DNA of 64,000 nt, from the NCBI GenBank assembly GCA_963691655.1, contig OY829328.1:81472400-81536399 (forward strand), in the 5' to 3' direction. Origin of the DNA: Toxonevra muliebris (Eukaryota; Arthropoda; Insecta; Diptera; Pallopteridae). Position numbers and translations under genes: made by a program. This document shows positions 34,463 to 45,344 of this stretch, in pieces (positions within the stretch are counted from its first letter, which is position 1; each line of letters begins with the position of its first letter). A model generated the notes under the pieces. That model saw only the letters and a list, made by a program, of their open reading frames with translations, had not been told where the DNA came from and searched no databases.

Positions 34463-35749
34463 TACCACCTTGAACAAAAAGTTCCCGGAATTTATTCAGA
34501 AAATTAAAAATACAAATTTATTCATGTAAATCTCTATTGTCCCCTTCAAAGTAATCCCCATCGACTGCAACACACTTATGCCAGCGCTTGATCCAATCCT
34601 CGAAGCATTTTTGATATTCGGTTTTCGTTGTTTCCTGCGATTTTTCCATTACTTCCTTTCGGCTGCTGAAACGACGCGTTCCCCGTAATGGTTTTTTAAC
34701 TCGATTGAACAAAAAGAAGTCACAGGTAGCCAAATCAGGTGAATTCGGTGACTGTTGAATGGTATTTGTTGCATTTTTCGTCAAAAAATTACGAATAATG
34801 ATGGCACTGTGCGGTGGTGCAAAATCCACGAGTTTTCTGTCCACAATTCTGGTCTCTTTCGGCGAATTGCTCCACGCAAACGTCTCATAACGCCCAAATT
34901 ATAGTCTTTGTTTACTATCAGGCCTTCTGGCAAAAATTCATGATGCACTATACCGTTGTAGTCCTTGAAAACCGTGAGCATTGCCTTCTTTTTTGACTGA
35001 AAACGATGTGGTTTTTTTGGTCTCGGCTCATTTGGTGAACACTTGCCTGATGTCTGGATTGCGTGTCGTACTCATAAACCCACGTCTCGTCTCCAGTAAT
35101 GATCCTTTTGATGAATGTGGGATCGGATTCAGCCTCGCAAATAATGTATTTTGCGACGTTAACATGGTATCTTTTTTGCATAAAATTGTGGTCTTTTGGC
35201 ACCAACTTTGCAGCTACACGACGGAAACCCAAATCATTAACCAAAATGTCTTGGACAGATCCATATGCAATGTTCAAGTCCTCCGCTATCTCTCTGATGG
35301 TTAATTTGCTGTTATTGACCAAAATTTCTTTTAATTTATCAACGTTTTCATCGGTTTTCGATGTCGATGGTCTGCCACTGCGTTCATCATCTTCGATTGA
35401 CTTACGACCACTTTTAAACCGCTCGTTCCACTGGTAAACGACCGTTTTCTTTAGAGAATCGTTGCCGAAACACTTTTCCAACATTTACAACGTTCGCGCA
35501 CCATTAAATCCTTTTTTTACGCAAAATTTAATACAATACAATTTAATAAAATTGTAAAAAATCGCCAACACACACAGAGATAGATGTACTCTTGGCTACG
35601 TAACTTTTGCAAATGTCAAGCTATGACGCCAAGATTTAGAGGGAATATCAACAACAGATGCACCAACTTAACACAAAAACAGAACTCAAATCGGAACGAT
35701 GGGAGCGCCACACGGTGATTATTCCGGGAACTTTTTAATCAAGGTGGTA
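34463..35749 (-). mobile_element. mariner element with both terminal repeats, ~1.28 kb
   Basis: Terminal inverted repeats of about 27 bp begin CCACCTTGA and end AAAAAGTTCCCGGAAT at 34465-34491. The same appears in reverse complement at about 35721-35747 with two mismatches. TA dinucleotides flank both ends. Length and organisation are those of a full-length mariner; the transposase is dead. Confidence 0.92.
34518..35530 (-). pseudogene. mariner transposase (DD34D type), disrupted
   Basis: The minus-strand frames cover the whole protein. The N-terminal part has KFCVKKGFNGA, an in-frame TAA at 35485, then MLEKCFGNDSL, VYQWNERFKSG and the linker SGRPSTSKTDENVDKL. The first catalytic Asp is in ITGDETWVYEYD. 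A frameshift follows near SRHQ. The C-terminal part has SPDLATCDFFLF (third catalytic Asp) and ends GDYFEGDNRDLHE. At the second catalytic site HHDNA is reduced to HHR by an apparent ~10-nt deletion near 34815, which also shifts the frame. The DDE triad is incomplete, so this copy cannot move itself. Confidence 0.9.
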
Positions 35750-36341
35750 TAATGAATTCTGAATTGAATTCAGAATACAATAACATTTGCATATTAGACT
35801 ATGTACATTACTTTATTCTTATGCCTGGTTGTCACCATGTCAAATTCAATCAAATTTGCCAGCATGTTGGCAAATTTCATATGGAAAATTCTCTCTTTTT
35901 TCTCTTTGACGACAAATATAGCAGACATAGTGAAAACCAAGTATTAGAATCTAAAGTGTTTTAAATTCTGCATGAAAATCTATTTATGTGTCCCACTGTA
36001 TATAATATTATTCTAAGCAAAAACAAGTTTTCGATTTGGTATACCGATTGAGTGCTAATCTTTTATTTTAAAAAAATGTTCTTTGAAATAGCAAACGTCA
36101 GCGCAATTCCAGTGTTGCCACTACACAACTACATCAATTATCGCCACTTTTACAACAACAAAACACAGAATGTCATACATACCAGATACAACTAAATATC
36201 ATATTGCAAAATTGAACGTGCTTTTGTTTTTCTACGCTCTCAAACTCTCTTGTTGGATGTAGATTGAAAGCAGCATCAGTTCGGCATTTACGAGTACGCG
36301 TGAACGAACGAAATTCAGTTTCGTTTCTTAGGTATACACAT
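35750..36341. other. Intergenic region
   Basis: No gene supported. AT-rich unique-looking sequence lies between the mariner and the hAT-type element. Confidence 0.6.
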
Positions 36342-37827
36342 CAGTGATGGAAAAGTAGATACAATTGTACCTTTTCACGAATTTTTCAAACTGCATGGCA
36401 CATTAGGTACAATTGGCACATTTTAGGTATAATTGAATAAATTTTACCTAATTGATAAATTGAACATCTGTATTTTAGGGCCTTTCTAAATGTTGATGAC
36501 GATATACAAATACTCATACAAAAAAGCATTTTGAGGCAAGACGACCGGAAAAGTAACAGTGGAAAAATGTTTTTACTCATCTAGAAAAACCTGATATTTA
36601 TCTAAACTTTGAAATTTTGATCATAATTTTTAAGTTTTCAAAATTTTTCAATCGAAATTTGTTTTAAAGCTCACAACAACTCTATTATTGCTGTTCATAA
36701 AGAGAAATATAATACAAAAAAATAATTCAAAATTGAATAATGTTCATTGGTAGTGTGTCAACTATTTTTTTTTTTTTATTTTAGAAAATAGCTAGATTTA
36801 ATTTAAAAACCCGGCAAAAAAAAAGCTAGTAATATTCGGACTGAATATGAATGGAAAATTAATTTAAAGTATCATTGAATAAGGAACGCTGGAAAATTTG
36901 TTTTACCCTTCGTTGTATATATTATGGATTGGAGAATGTACTGGCGTACGTAAAAGAACGCTGAACTAGACGGTTATATTTATTTCATAAAAATTCGAAA
37001 ATAAAAAATCTTTTTTTTAGTTTGTGTTTCAAAGTTTTTTGCGAAACATGCTTTCGAAAGTAGCTGTAACTATTTGTATACGATAGTTGTCATTTCCCCA
37101 TTCTTTGAATTAAATTTATAAAAAATTATCTTTTCGTAAAAAATTACCTACTTTTTAATTTGAAACACATTAAAACTTTGTTTCTATAAAACTTTTTCCA
37201 GACAATGCAAAAATATGCATCAAAACCCTTTTCAAGGTTAAACGAGGTCTACCTATAATGAACATACAGTTGCACTTACTTTACACTGTAGGAGTAAAAA
37301 CATCTTTCTATTTTTACCAATATAGGATTATAAAATTTTGGAAGAAATTAAAAAAATAAAACACAAAAAAAACCGTCAAGATTCGCGCTAGCGGGATTCT
37401 CAAATGTTTCCCCGCTAAAATGATTAAAAAACCGCAAAATCTACCGGTGAAACTGCTAAAATGACATCACTGTTCATTGGTGCCGAAAGAGGATCAAAGT
37501 TATAAGAATTTTTTAGATTTTTTTTTATATAAAATGAATACATTTTATTTAAATTAATGGACTTAAATGAACAATTATGCTAGAAGAATACCAAAAAGTC
37601 ATTGAAAAAGCAGATCACACAATCGATTTCTAATTGTTCCTTCATTTCAGCAATCTATATAAGTGAAAATCTTGCAAAGTAAATGAGTATTACGCAACTT
37701 CCGTATAACAACGTATAACTTTCACTGGAAAGTATTATTGAAATTATTATTGATACTTTTTGTTATTCTTCTTTCATACTTAATTTTTTGCATTATGTAA
37801 GTTTCCCTTTATAAACAGCAATAATAA

Positions 37828-38810
37828 GGCCCTTATTATGAACTACGTTTGATCTTCGACTGTAGTCGAATGCCCTGATCGAACAAATTTGAGTTTGGTA
37901 TTATGACGTGCTTTCGACAGAGAATGGCGTTATTGTGAATTTCGTTCATTTTGGGTTGTTCACGGTAGTATGAAGTAGAAAAAATAAGTACAAAATAGTT
38001 ATGACTACAACGAAATAATGGTTCAACGATTCATCGGAAGAGGATGAGAAATTGATGGAACTGGCCAGAAGTAGAAAACGATTAAGTGCAGCCTTTCGAC
38101 ATCTACAAAATTCGTGTACAGATTTCTACAGAACTTTCGACTGACCAGAAGGCGTTTGTGGACTTGATCACTACTATAGATGAACTGCTCAAGCAATGCA
38201 TATGAGCAAGATCAATTCCAAAAATATTAAAATTGGCAGCAGTTCAGCGATTTTGTGCTTAGAGATCACTCCAACTAAGCATTGGGAATGAGAACACTCT
38301 TGGACTTGCACGGCCCACGGTGTCTGTGGTATTATCAGAGGCTTTAGATGTCCTGGAAAATTGTATTTGCCAAAGATGAATAAAATTGAATTATACAAGA
38401 AAAAGCATATTTTGCTAATAAAAGCGGAATGTCGGGAATTATTGGTTGGTCCTAAACAATTTAGTTCTTTCTTCGTCGCCAGATCTTTGCAATCAGAGGA
38501 TTTGCTTTCCAACAATGACACAAGTTTCTATAACTGCAATGTGTTGCTCACCACTTTAAACTTGCAAAAACTGTTTAAAATTAGTTTTTAGTCCTCAAAA
38601 AACAAAAATAAATAGCAAAATACTTAATTTTTTAACAATTATTACTCAGCATGCACCGTATCGAAAGCAAAATTGTGTTCGACAGAGAATTCGATGCGCA
38701 ACGAAAATTTCGACAGGGTTGCACTGCTCATAATACGAATTTTACATTCGATTTTCGATCTTCGATAACCAGCGAAGATCGAACGTCGAACGCAGCTCAT
38801 AATAAGGGCC
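37828..38810 (+). mobile_element. PIF/Harbinger element, 983 bp, nested in the hAT element
   Basis: Inverted termini GGCCCTTATTATGA and TCATAATAAGGGCC are flanked by TAA on both sides (37825-37827, 38811-38813), the 3-bp duplication typical of PIF/Harbinger. Extended inverted sequence (TTCGATCTTCG on the right, GATCTTCGAC on the left) continues inside. Transposase remnants are present internally. At under 1 kb it is an internally deleted copy. Confidence 0.88.
38020..38591 (+). pseudogene. Harbinger transposase relic
   Basis: Broken plus-strand frames include KILKLAAVQRFCA, then QLSIGNENTLGLARPTVSVVLSEALDVLENCICQ. These match the N-terminal part of Harbinger DDE proteins (helix-turn-helix-like RPTVS block). 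An in-frame stop, then KAECRELLVGPKQFSSF and further out-of-frame pieces follow. No catalytic triad can be assembled from what remains. Confidence 0.65.
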
Positions 38811-39010
38811 TAAGTAATTATATGCGCATGGCATTTTTATGTTTTGCTATGTTTATTTACTTTTTTATTAACTTTTAGTGACAATAAAATGTCTTTCTTA
38901 CAACAACAATAAACCAGTGAATATATATAGATACCATATATTCGCACTCATTTAAGTACAATATTTTTTGTAAATTAAGTACAATTTGAAACTTGGAAAT
39001 TCCATCACTG

Positions 39011-39268
39011 ATGCACATGTGCATGAACAAAAAGCACAAAAAATAAATTCTGTTGTGCTTTCAGTATTTTTATATATTCGCAAAAGCTTAGGAAGTGCAA
39101 ATCTTTATATTTTGCTGTTGTGATGCAAAAATATACAATAACAATTTGCAAATGCACTTGTACTTGTACTGTACTAAGACTATTTGCATCAAATTAGTTG
39201 GTATAACATTTATCTTAAAATAAATAGTAGGTACTTCTACATGTATACATATATTTTATTATTTATAA
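39011..39268. other. Downstream flank of the first Cys-rich gene copy
   Basis: Contains the 3' flank common to the family (AAATTAGTTGGTATAACATT at 39191-39210; relatives at 41903, 44816 and 50253). No gene. Confidence 0.6.
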
Positions 39269-39632
39269 TTAATTATTATTGCAATCAAAACAATTACAGC
39301 AATCATCGGATAACCCGCAACAGCAATCCCAATCATTATTATGAGCAGCAGGTGTCGCCATTTCCAATCCTACGTCAATGAAGTCATCAACTGTATCGCT
39401 AAGTGGCGGTTTCTTTTTATCATTTTTACCATTTTCAGCATTATCATTCTGGTATATCGTTTCCAATGCAGTTATTGGTTCATCAGATACCATCGGTTCT
39501 GGTCTAGATAATGATCTTGGTGTTGCTGTTATTACTGAGGTTTGTAACTAAAAAAAAAAAAAAAATTATATTTAATTTTATTAACGTTCAAAACTTATTC
39601 GCATTTAATTTAAAGCTCACCGCTTCACTCAT
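39269..39632 (-). CDS. Cys-rich tandem family, copy A (96 aa, two exons)
   Basis: Exon 1 is 39621-39632 (MSEA, then donor GTGAGC). Exon 2 is 39269-39547 after a T-rich tract ending in TAG; the intron is phase 0. The protein reads LQTSVITATPRSLSRPE then MVSDEPITALETIYQNDNAE and a short lysine patch KNDKKKP. It ends in a 7-Cys tail, DCCCGLSDDCCNCFDC. There is no signal peptide, so it is probably intracellular. It lacks the 9-residue tail repeats of copies B and C and is the most diverged member. The conserved upstream block (AACCGGTATTTGTTAAGA near 39702) is present. Function unknown; clustered Cys and Asp would suit metal binding, but that is inference. Confidence 0.7.
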
Positions 39633-40243
39633 TGTTATGAATTGTTGCGAATCATTGGAGAGCATATAGCATTTATTTCAAAAATGAATATATTCACAAC
39701 GAACCGGTATTTGTTAAGAATCATTTCAATAATAACAATTATCTACCGTTATGTATGTGTGTGCAGGGTTTAAATTGTTGAAGCCAAATAAGCAAAAGCA
39801 ACAAAAATAATGCTGCTGCAGCAATCGTGTTTTTAAAATAAACGATCGTGTTTGTTCTTTGACTAAACGAATATCAGCAGCACAAGCATTTTTCATAAAA
39901 CGAACATTTTCCCGAGCATTACAACTCGTTACTTTCCCATTAGTTTATTTTTGGTCCATTGATATTTCCATTTTTGCATTTTATTTTAATAAATACATTA
40001 TGGTTTTTTTATTTATATAAAGCTAAAAATGACAGCACTTCCAAGCAACAAAACAACGACTGCTTATGCTTTTTTTTTTTTTTTTTGAAAATGCAAGCAG
40101 CAGTAATAGCAACTAATGGGAAAGCAACGAGTTGTAATGCTCGGGGAAATGTTGGTTTTACAAAAAATGCTTGCGCTGCTTGTGTGAAAGCACAAGCATG
40201 GACTACGAAAACAATTCAGCATTTTTAATCGCTGTGTATGTAT
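39633..40243. promoter_or_regulatory. Upstream region of copy A
   Basis: From about 39655 to 39740 it matches the upstream regions of copies B, C and D: an AGCATTTATTTC/AGAATTTATTTC block, TATATTCACAAC, AACCGGTATTTGTTAAGA, then TCATTTCAATAA. Conservation across all four copies marks this as the likely core promoter. Farther up is AT-rich sequence cut by the hAT-type element. Confidence 0.5.
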
Positions 40244-41705
40244 TAGTGTCCGACCGATTATTCGGCTTCGGTTCTTCGGCTATTCGGCCTAAAATTGCAC
40301 CTTCGGCATCGGCTTCGGCAAAAAGTGGCCGAAGTTTTGGCCGAAGTATTTGCCGAAGCCGAAGATTATAAGCATTTTATTTTATAATAATTTTTACTAT
40401 AGATTGGCAGTAAAAATTTATACAAATAAATAAATATGAAGTGTTTATATAAAGTATTTACATTTTACAACCGCACAAACAGTAATCAGTGCTTTTTTTA
40501 ACGAACAACCTGCTGGAGCTAATACAATTAGAAGCTGCAGAAGCAAGCCGAACCTTTTTACTTTTTAAGGAAAACTTGAAGCGTATTGAAAAGAAGCGTT
40601 AATTGTTAGAGAATCCGACACGGCGCTTCACTTTTTTTTTGCTTTCAAGTAGGTCAAAAAAATTGAAAAATGTTTTGACTAAAATTGTGTTTTATTTGAA
40701 TTGAAATAGTTAAAAAATATGACAAAAATCAAATACTTATTTTCAAAACTAGATAGATAAAAATACAAACTTTTAATGACTTAACTTAACAATAAAACTA
40801 TCCCAAAAATTAAATTTTCAATAGTTTTTTGTTAATACATTTTATCACATTGTTTATGGAATTTCCTCAGCTTTTAAAAAAAAAAATGCATTAGTTGTGT
40901 GTTATTATGATGTTAGCGACAGTAAAAGTCAAAATTTGTCAAAAACAGCAAAATTAATTATTTTGTTTGAATTTGAGATAAAACTAAAAAAATAAATAAA
41001 ATACTTCCCGTCATACTAACCAGATAAAATAACTAGCTGTGAGTAGCTAGGAATTTAAATTTTTTATACAAAATATTTAGTTATTTAAAAAAAATTGACA
41101 AAAAGATTATTCAATAAAAAATACTTTTAGGCATTCAACTTTTCCGGCTTCATAAAACCACACCCATTAAATTTTTTAGGGTTTTGAGATCAGATTTATG
41201 CTTTTTACATTAAAATTTATTAATCCCAAATTTTTTTAAATCAATCAAAAATTTTGGAACTAGAGGGTTCTGGTTCCGGCTACAGGTCTATCGATTAATA
41301 CGCTGATTCAACCTTTGATTTTAGATAAGCCGAATCATGGCAGCCATCGGACAACTTTTTTTTTGGCACATGTTTCTGTGAATGACAGTCGTTCTACAAA
41401 TATATAGTCGATGTTACTGTATATTTTGACGTTAACAAATTTTTAAATGATTCTTGAAATAAATAAAATTTGTCAGCTCCTTCGACAGTGAACAGTTATT
41501 TGGTGTAAATGGTCAGCTTTTTATTTGGAGTATCTACTATTTATATTTTTCTGTATATGTTTGTAAATACATAGGTAAAAAATATTTAATTTCAAATTTT
41601 TATTTATTATATTTTAAAAATCCTTCGGTCTTCGGCTTCGGCCGAAGTTTAGATGAATGGCCGAAGTTCGGCTTCGGCCAAAAAATCACCTTCGGTCGGA
41701 CACTA
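40244..41705. mobile_element. hAT-type TAGTGTCCGACCGA element, copy 1 (1462 bp)
   Basis: Inverted termini TAGTGTCCGACCGA; subterminal regions are packed with TTCGGCTTCGG / CCGAAGCCGAA repeats in both orientations. Flanking octamers GTATGTAT and TTATGTAT match 7 of 8. The same family lies at 45963-47025, where an empty site is available. No transposase is recognised, so it is non-autonomous. Confidence 0.88.
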
Positions 41706-41987
41706 TTATGTATACTTAAGGTGGGTTTAAAAAAAAGTTGATGTTTTTGCCTCCGCGATTGATAAACTGGACGATTGTGAGTCTAGCGGCATGAATAGCT
41801 GTGAGAATAAAAAAATTTGACGAATTTTTTCTGAGTTTTAATATATTTTCGTTATAAAAAAAATTAATTAAGATTTATATATTTAATTTGCAAATAAAAA
41901 TCAAATTAATTGGTATAGCACTTATCATAAATAGAATATGAACTTTTCATGGCATCATTTATATTATAGGTATAGGTGCATATATAT
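41706..41987. other. Spacer between copies A and B
   Basis: Carries the unit-specific block AAAAAGTTGATGTTTTTGCC with GAGTCTAGCGGC, also seen near 44697 and 45497. It is part of the tandem duplication unit. Confidence 0.6.
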
Positions 41988-42492
41988 TTAATCAATATTG
42001 CCGCCATCGCAACCACCCCCATCATTGCCGCCATTAGAACAATCGTTATCATTGCCGCCATCATAAAAATCTTCATAATTGCCGCCATTAAAACCATCGT
42101 CATCATTCCCACCATTACAACAATCATTATCATTGCTGCCAGTGCAGCAATCATCGGATGACCCGAAACAGCAACCGTAATCATCATAAGTTTCACGCTG
42201 TATAACACTAGATAATGGTATGTAAGTTAAGTTTCCAGCTGCATCACTAGGACGCGGTTTCTTTTTAACATTTTTATGATTTTCAGCATCATCATTCTGG
42301 TATATCGTTTCCAATGCAGTTATTGGTTCATCTGACACCATCGGTTCTGGTGCAAATGCTGATTTTGGTGTTGTTGTTATTACTGATGTTTGTAACTAAA
42401 AACATATATATATATATACTATATTTAATTATTATAAACTATTAATATTTAAATGTTACTTCACATAATTTTAAATTTACCGCTTCGCTCAT
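41988..42492 (-). CDS. Cys-rich tandem family, copy B (139 aa, two exons)
   Basis: Exon 1 is 42481-42492 (MSEA, donor GTAAAT). Exon 2 is 41988-42395; the intron is phase 0. It begins LQTSVITTTPKSAFAPE, then MVSDEPITALETIYQNDDAE, the lysine-rich KNVKKKPRPSDAAGN, and ETYDDYGCCFGSSDD. The tail is about six 9-residue units of the type CCNGGNDDD. It has eight Cys. The tail DNA is a 27-bp tandem repeat (ATTGCCGCCATTA type on the plus strand), so copy number can change by slippage, and this is the longest member. The conserved upstream AACCGGTATTTGTTAAGA is at about 42667. Function unknown. Confidence 0.72.
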
Positions 42493-43399
42493 TGTTGAGG
42501 CAGTTGTCCTTGAAATCTTGATTTTCACTAGAATCATGAACTAGAGCGACACTATGATTTAGATGAAATATAAACTTTATTTATTCCAGCGCTAATGTTC
42601 ACGTCTGTTGAATCGTTCAGAGTATGCAGAATTTATTTCGAAAACTAATATAAGTATTCACAACCAACCGGTATTTGTTAAGATTTATTTCAATAAAAAT
42701 AATTATTAATCATAATTTATGTGTATTAAAGTGGTCGGAGATGTATGTGCAAACAAAGTTTATATTTTTTCCCCCGCAATTGATATATTGAGTCATTGCG
42801 AGTCGAGCGCAATTGCAATGTTGCTTAAATTGAATTCCATTTTATTATTGATTTACATTATACCTCGCTGTAACTGCATATGACATATGAAACTCAAATG
42901 AAATGTAACGACGACGATATATAAATAAAAATTCATTTTCTATTAAATATAAATATATATGCATACTCCTTTACGCGAAATCACCAACTAAATTAACAAA
43001 TCGAAAAAAAACAATCTCAACTTGCCGAGTTGTCGGCATCAAGAGAAATTTAATTATTATTTGTTGCATTTTTTTTTTTTTGTAAATTCCACTCGTTCTG
43101 TTTTGTTGTTATTTGTTAGACGATTGTATTCGATATTGTTGTGTCTCAGGTTTGAAAAGATTGCTCTTTTGAGGAGTGCTCACTATTTGTGCAATCGGAA
43201 CAAATCACTTGAGATAGAATATTTCTCTAATTTTGTTGTTGTTGTGAATGTAAATGTGTGCGCTCATTTAAGCGAACATATGAACAAAGTGTTCCAAAAA
43301 GATGTGTAAAAAATTACCCCTTTTTGGTAAATTTTCCCTAATCTCATAACATATTTATTACAAAAAACAAAAACATGCTTTTATTATTTAGTTCATTTA
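42493..43399. promoter_or_regulatory. Upstream region of copy B
   Basis: The first ~200 bp hold the family promoter block. Beyond, 42740-43310 aligns with 45490-47230 (upstream of copy C) minus the mobile elements there, including TTAAATTGAATTCCATTTTA and GAGTTGTCGGCATCAAG. The frame at 43022-43309 is not preserved by indels in the other copy, so it is not called as a gene. Confidence 0.5.
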
Positions 43400-44677
43400 C
43401 AGGGTGACAATCGTAAAGTGACGCACACATTTCAGCAGTTATTTTCAAAAGGACGTACTTTCATTAAGTACAATTAAGTGTTAACATTGCTGAATATATA
43501 ACCTTCTCATTCAATATAACCTCCTTTAGCCTGCACACATGCCTTCAATCGATCCGGAAATCGTAGGACTGTTCGCCGCAGGACTTCCTGATCAATTTCA
43601 GTCCAGGCTTTCTCTAATGAATTTGTCAGCGACTTAAGACTGTGGTGTTGAGATGCACAAGCCTTACTCTCTAAAATACTCCAAATAGAGTAGTCCATTG
43701 GATTCAAGTCTGGGGAGTATGGTGGCCATTCTGGAGATGTTATGAATCCAGAAAAATTGTCTTTTATCCATGTTTGCGTTAATTTTGCCATGTGGGAAGG
43801 TGCAGAATCTTTGCAGAATCTTGCTGTTTTCATTTCCAAATGTATCTTGGGCCCAGGGAAGAACATGTTCATTTAAAATGCTCCGATAAACAACCTGGTC
43901 AATTTTAACAACCTCTACGACGAATATGTATTAGAGGGGTTCTGGCATTAGCGGAAACTCCAGTCCATACCATAACGGAAGCTGGCTTTTAAACTCGGCC
44001 AACAGTCCTACTTTGTTGCGATGATGATGTTAGCCACATTCGGTCATTTTGCGCATTGAAATGTTGTTCAACCGTGAACATTTTTTCATCTGTAAACAAG
44101 ATATTTTCAAAATTTTTTAACACGGAGGAGCGTAGCAACGCCTTGCATCTTTGCAGTCGCAAATCTTTCGTTTTTTGTGTCAGATCTTGAGCTTTTCGTA
44201 GCTTGTACGGCTTAAGACTAAGCTTTGATTTTGCAATGATTCGCACTGTTTCACGGTTTACTCCCACTTCCTTAGCGATTTTTCTCATTGAGCGCCTTGG
44301 ATTTCGCTTGATTCGTTTACGAATTTTTTCTGTTAAACCAGTAGTGGCAACTGTTGAAAATTTTCCCCGGTCTCTATCTCCAAAACCCTCAGTTTCATTA
44401 TATCGAATAATAGCTCGGTCTACCGTACGACTTGACAAATTTAAAGCCTTTGCAATTTGACGGCTACTATAATTTGCCAAATGAAATTTCATAATTTCAC
44501 GACGAATATTTTCCTTGTCCATTTTTATGGAAATTTCAAAATGTAATAACAAAAATTCAAATGATATTAAAAGCAAAGCCAATGATGAATGAATTTGCTT
44601 TTTAAATTAAAGTAACGGTAAATGGCAAAGCTTGCTGCAGAGTATTAAACTTGCGTCTCTTTACAATTGTCACCCTG
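43400..44677 (-). mobile_element. Tc1/mariner (DD37D, maT-like) element, 1278 bp, both ends present
   Basis: Inverted termini begin CAGGGTGACAATcGTAAAG at the left (43400) and CAGGGTGACAATtGTAAAG at the right (44677), about 27 bp with two to three mismatches. TA flanks both ends. It sits in the spacer between copies B and C of the Cys-rich family. The window starts inside another copy of the same family. Confidence 0.93.
43507..44522 (-). pseudogene. maT-like transposase, frameshifted
   Basis: The N-terminal 177 residues are open from MDKENIRREIMKF (44522). A helix-turn-helix pair (SSRQIAKALNLSSRTVDRAI, then RKIAKEVGVNRETVRII) is followed by the first catalytic Asp in ILFTDEKMFTVEQHF. The frame breaks near 43990. 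The middle, around the AxVMVWxGV block, is scrambled by indels down to about 43870. The C-terminal part resumes with KDSAPSHMAKL and YSPDLNPMDY, ending GGYIE. Asp spacing in the C-terminal half is 37. Inactive. Confidence 0.9.
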
Positions 44678-44906
44678 TATACTTACGGTAGGTGGAAAAA
44701 AAGTTCATGTTTTTGTCCCGCAATTGAGAGTCTAGCGACATAAATTGTTCTAAGAAATGAAAAATTTTACGAATTTTTTCTGATTTTTTTTTATATATTT
44801 TGCAAATAAATATCCAATTAGTTGTTGGTAAAACACTTATCTTAAATAAAAGATGAACTATTCATTGCGTCATTTATATTATAGGTATAGGTGCATATAC
44901 ATATAT
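44678..44906. other. Spacer downstream of copy C
   Basis: Continues the tandem unit with AAAAAGTTCATGTTTTTGTC and GAGTCTAGCGAC, as at 41731. No gene. Confidence 0.55.
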
Positions 44907-45344
44907 TTAACCATCATTGCCGCCATCACAACCACCGCCGTCATCACCGCCATCATAACAATCACCATCATTGCTGCCATTACAACAATCGTCATCATTG
45001 CCGCCATTACAACAATCGTCGGATGACCCGAAACAGCAACCGTAATCATCATGAGTTTCACGCTGGACAACACTAGTAGTCCCCACATCCAATGGTGTGT
45101 CAGTGAAGTTTCCAGCTGCATCACTAGGACGCGGTTTCTTTTTAACATTTTTACCATTTTCAACATCATCATTTTGGTATATCGTTTCCAAGGCGGTTAT
45201 TGGCTCATCTGATACCATCTGCTCTGGTGTAGATGATAATCTTGGTGTTGTTGTTATTACTGATGTTTGTAACTAAAAACAAATATTTCATTTAATTTTT
45301 TAGCGCTACTTCTCATATATTTTTAAACTTACCGCTTCACTCAT
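44907..45344 (-). CDS. Cys-rich tandem family, copy C (125 aa, two exons)
   Basis: Exon 1 is 45333-45344 (MSEA, donor GTAAGT). Exon 2 is 44907-45272 after TTTTTAG; the intron is phase 0. It reads LQTSVITTTPRLSSTPEQ, MVSDEPITALETIYQNDDVE, KNVKKKPRPSDAAGNFTD and ETHDDYGCCFGSSDD. Four 9-residue tail units follow (CCNGGNDDD, CCNGSNDGD, CYDGGDDGG, GCDGGNDG), with eight Cys. This copy has the best splice sites and is the clearest intact member. The upstream promoter block (ACTGGTATTTGTTAAGATAC) is at about 45414. No signal peptide or membrane segment. Function unknown. Confidence 0.75.

Larger units (their letters stand above)
36342..39010. mobile_element. hAT-type element, ~2.7 kb including a nested insertion
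   Basis: Ends CAGTGATGGAA and TTCCATCACTG are inverted repeats of hAT form. The flanking octamers ATACACAT (36334-36341) and ATGCACAT (39011-39018) match at 7 of 8 positions. The interior is AT-rich with no recognisable hAT transposase. It contains the Harbinger element at 37828-38810; without that it is about 1.69 kb. It is non-autonomous or eroded. Confidence 0.75.

Noticed and set aside
41906..42208. Met/Ile/Ala/Val-rich frame overlapping copy B (and similar at 44879-45172)
   Set aside because: Shadow of the 27-bp coding repeat in another frame; it does not start or end at conserved places.
43022..43309. 95-codon plus-strand frame with a relative at 45754-46011
   Set aside because: The duplicated copy has indels that shift the frame, so the reading is not conserved. 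It is better explained as upstream sequence of the Cys-rich genes.
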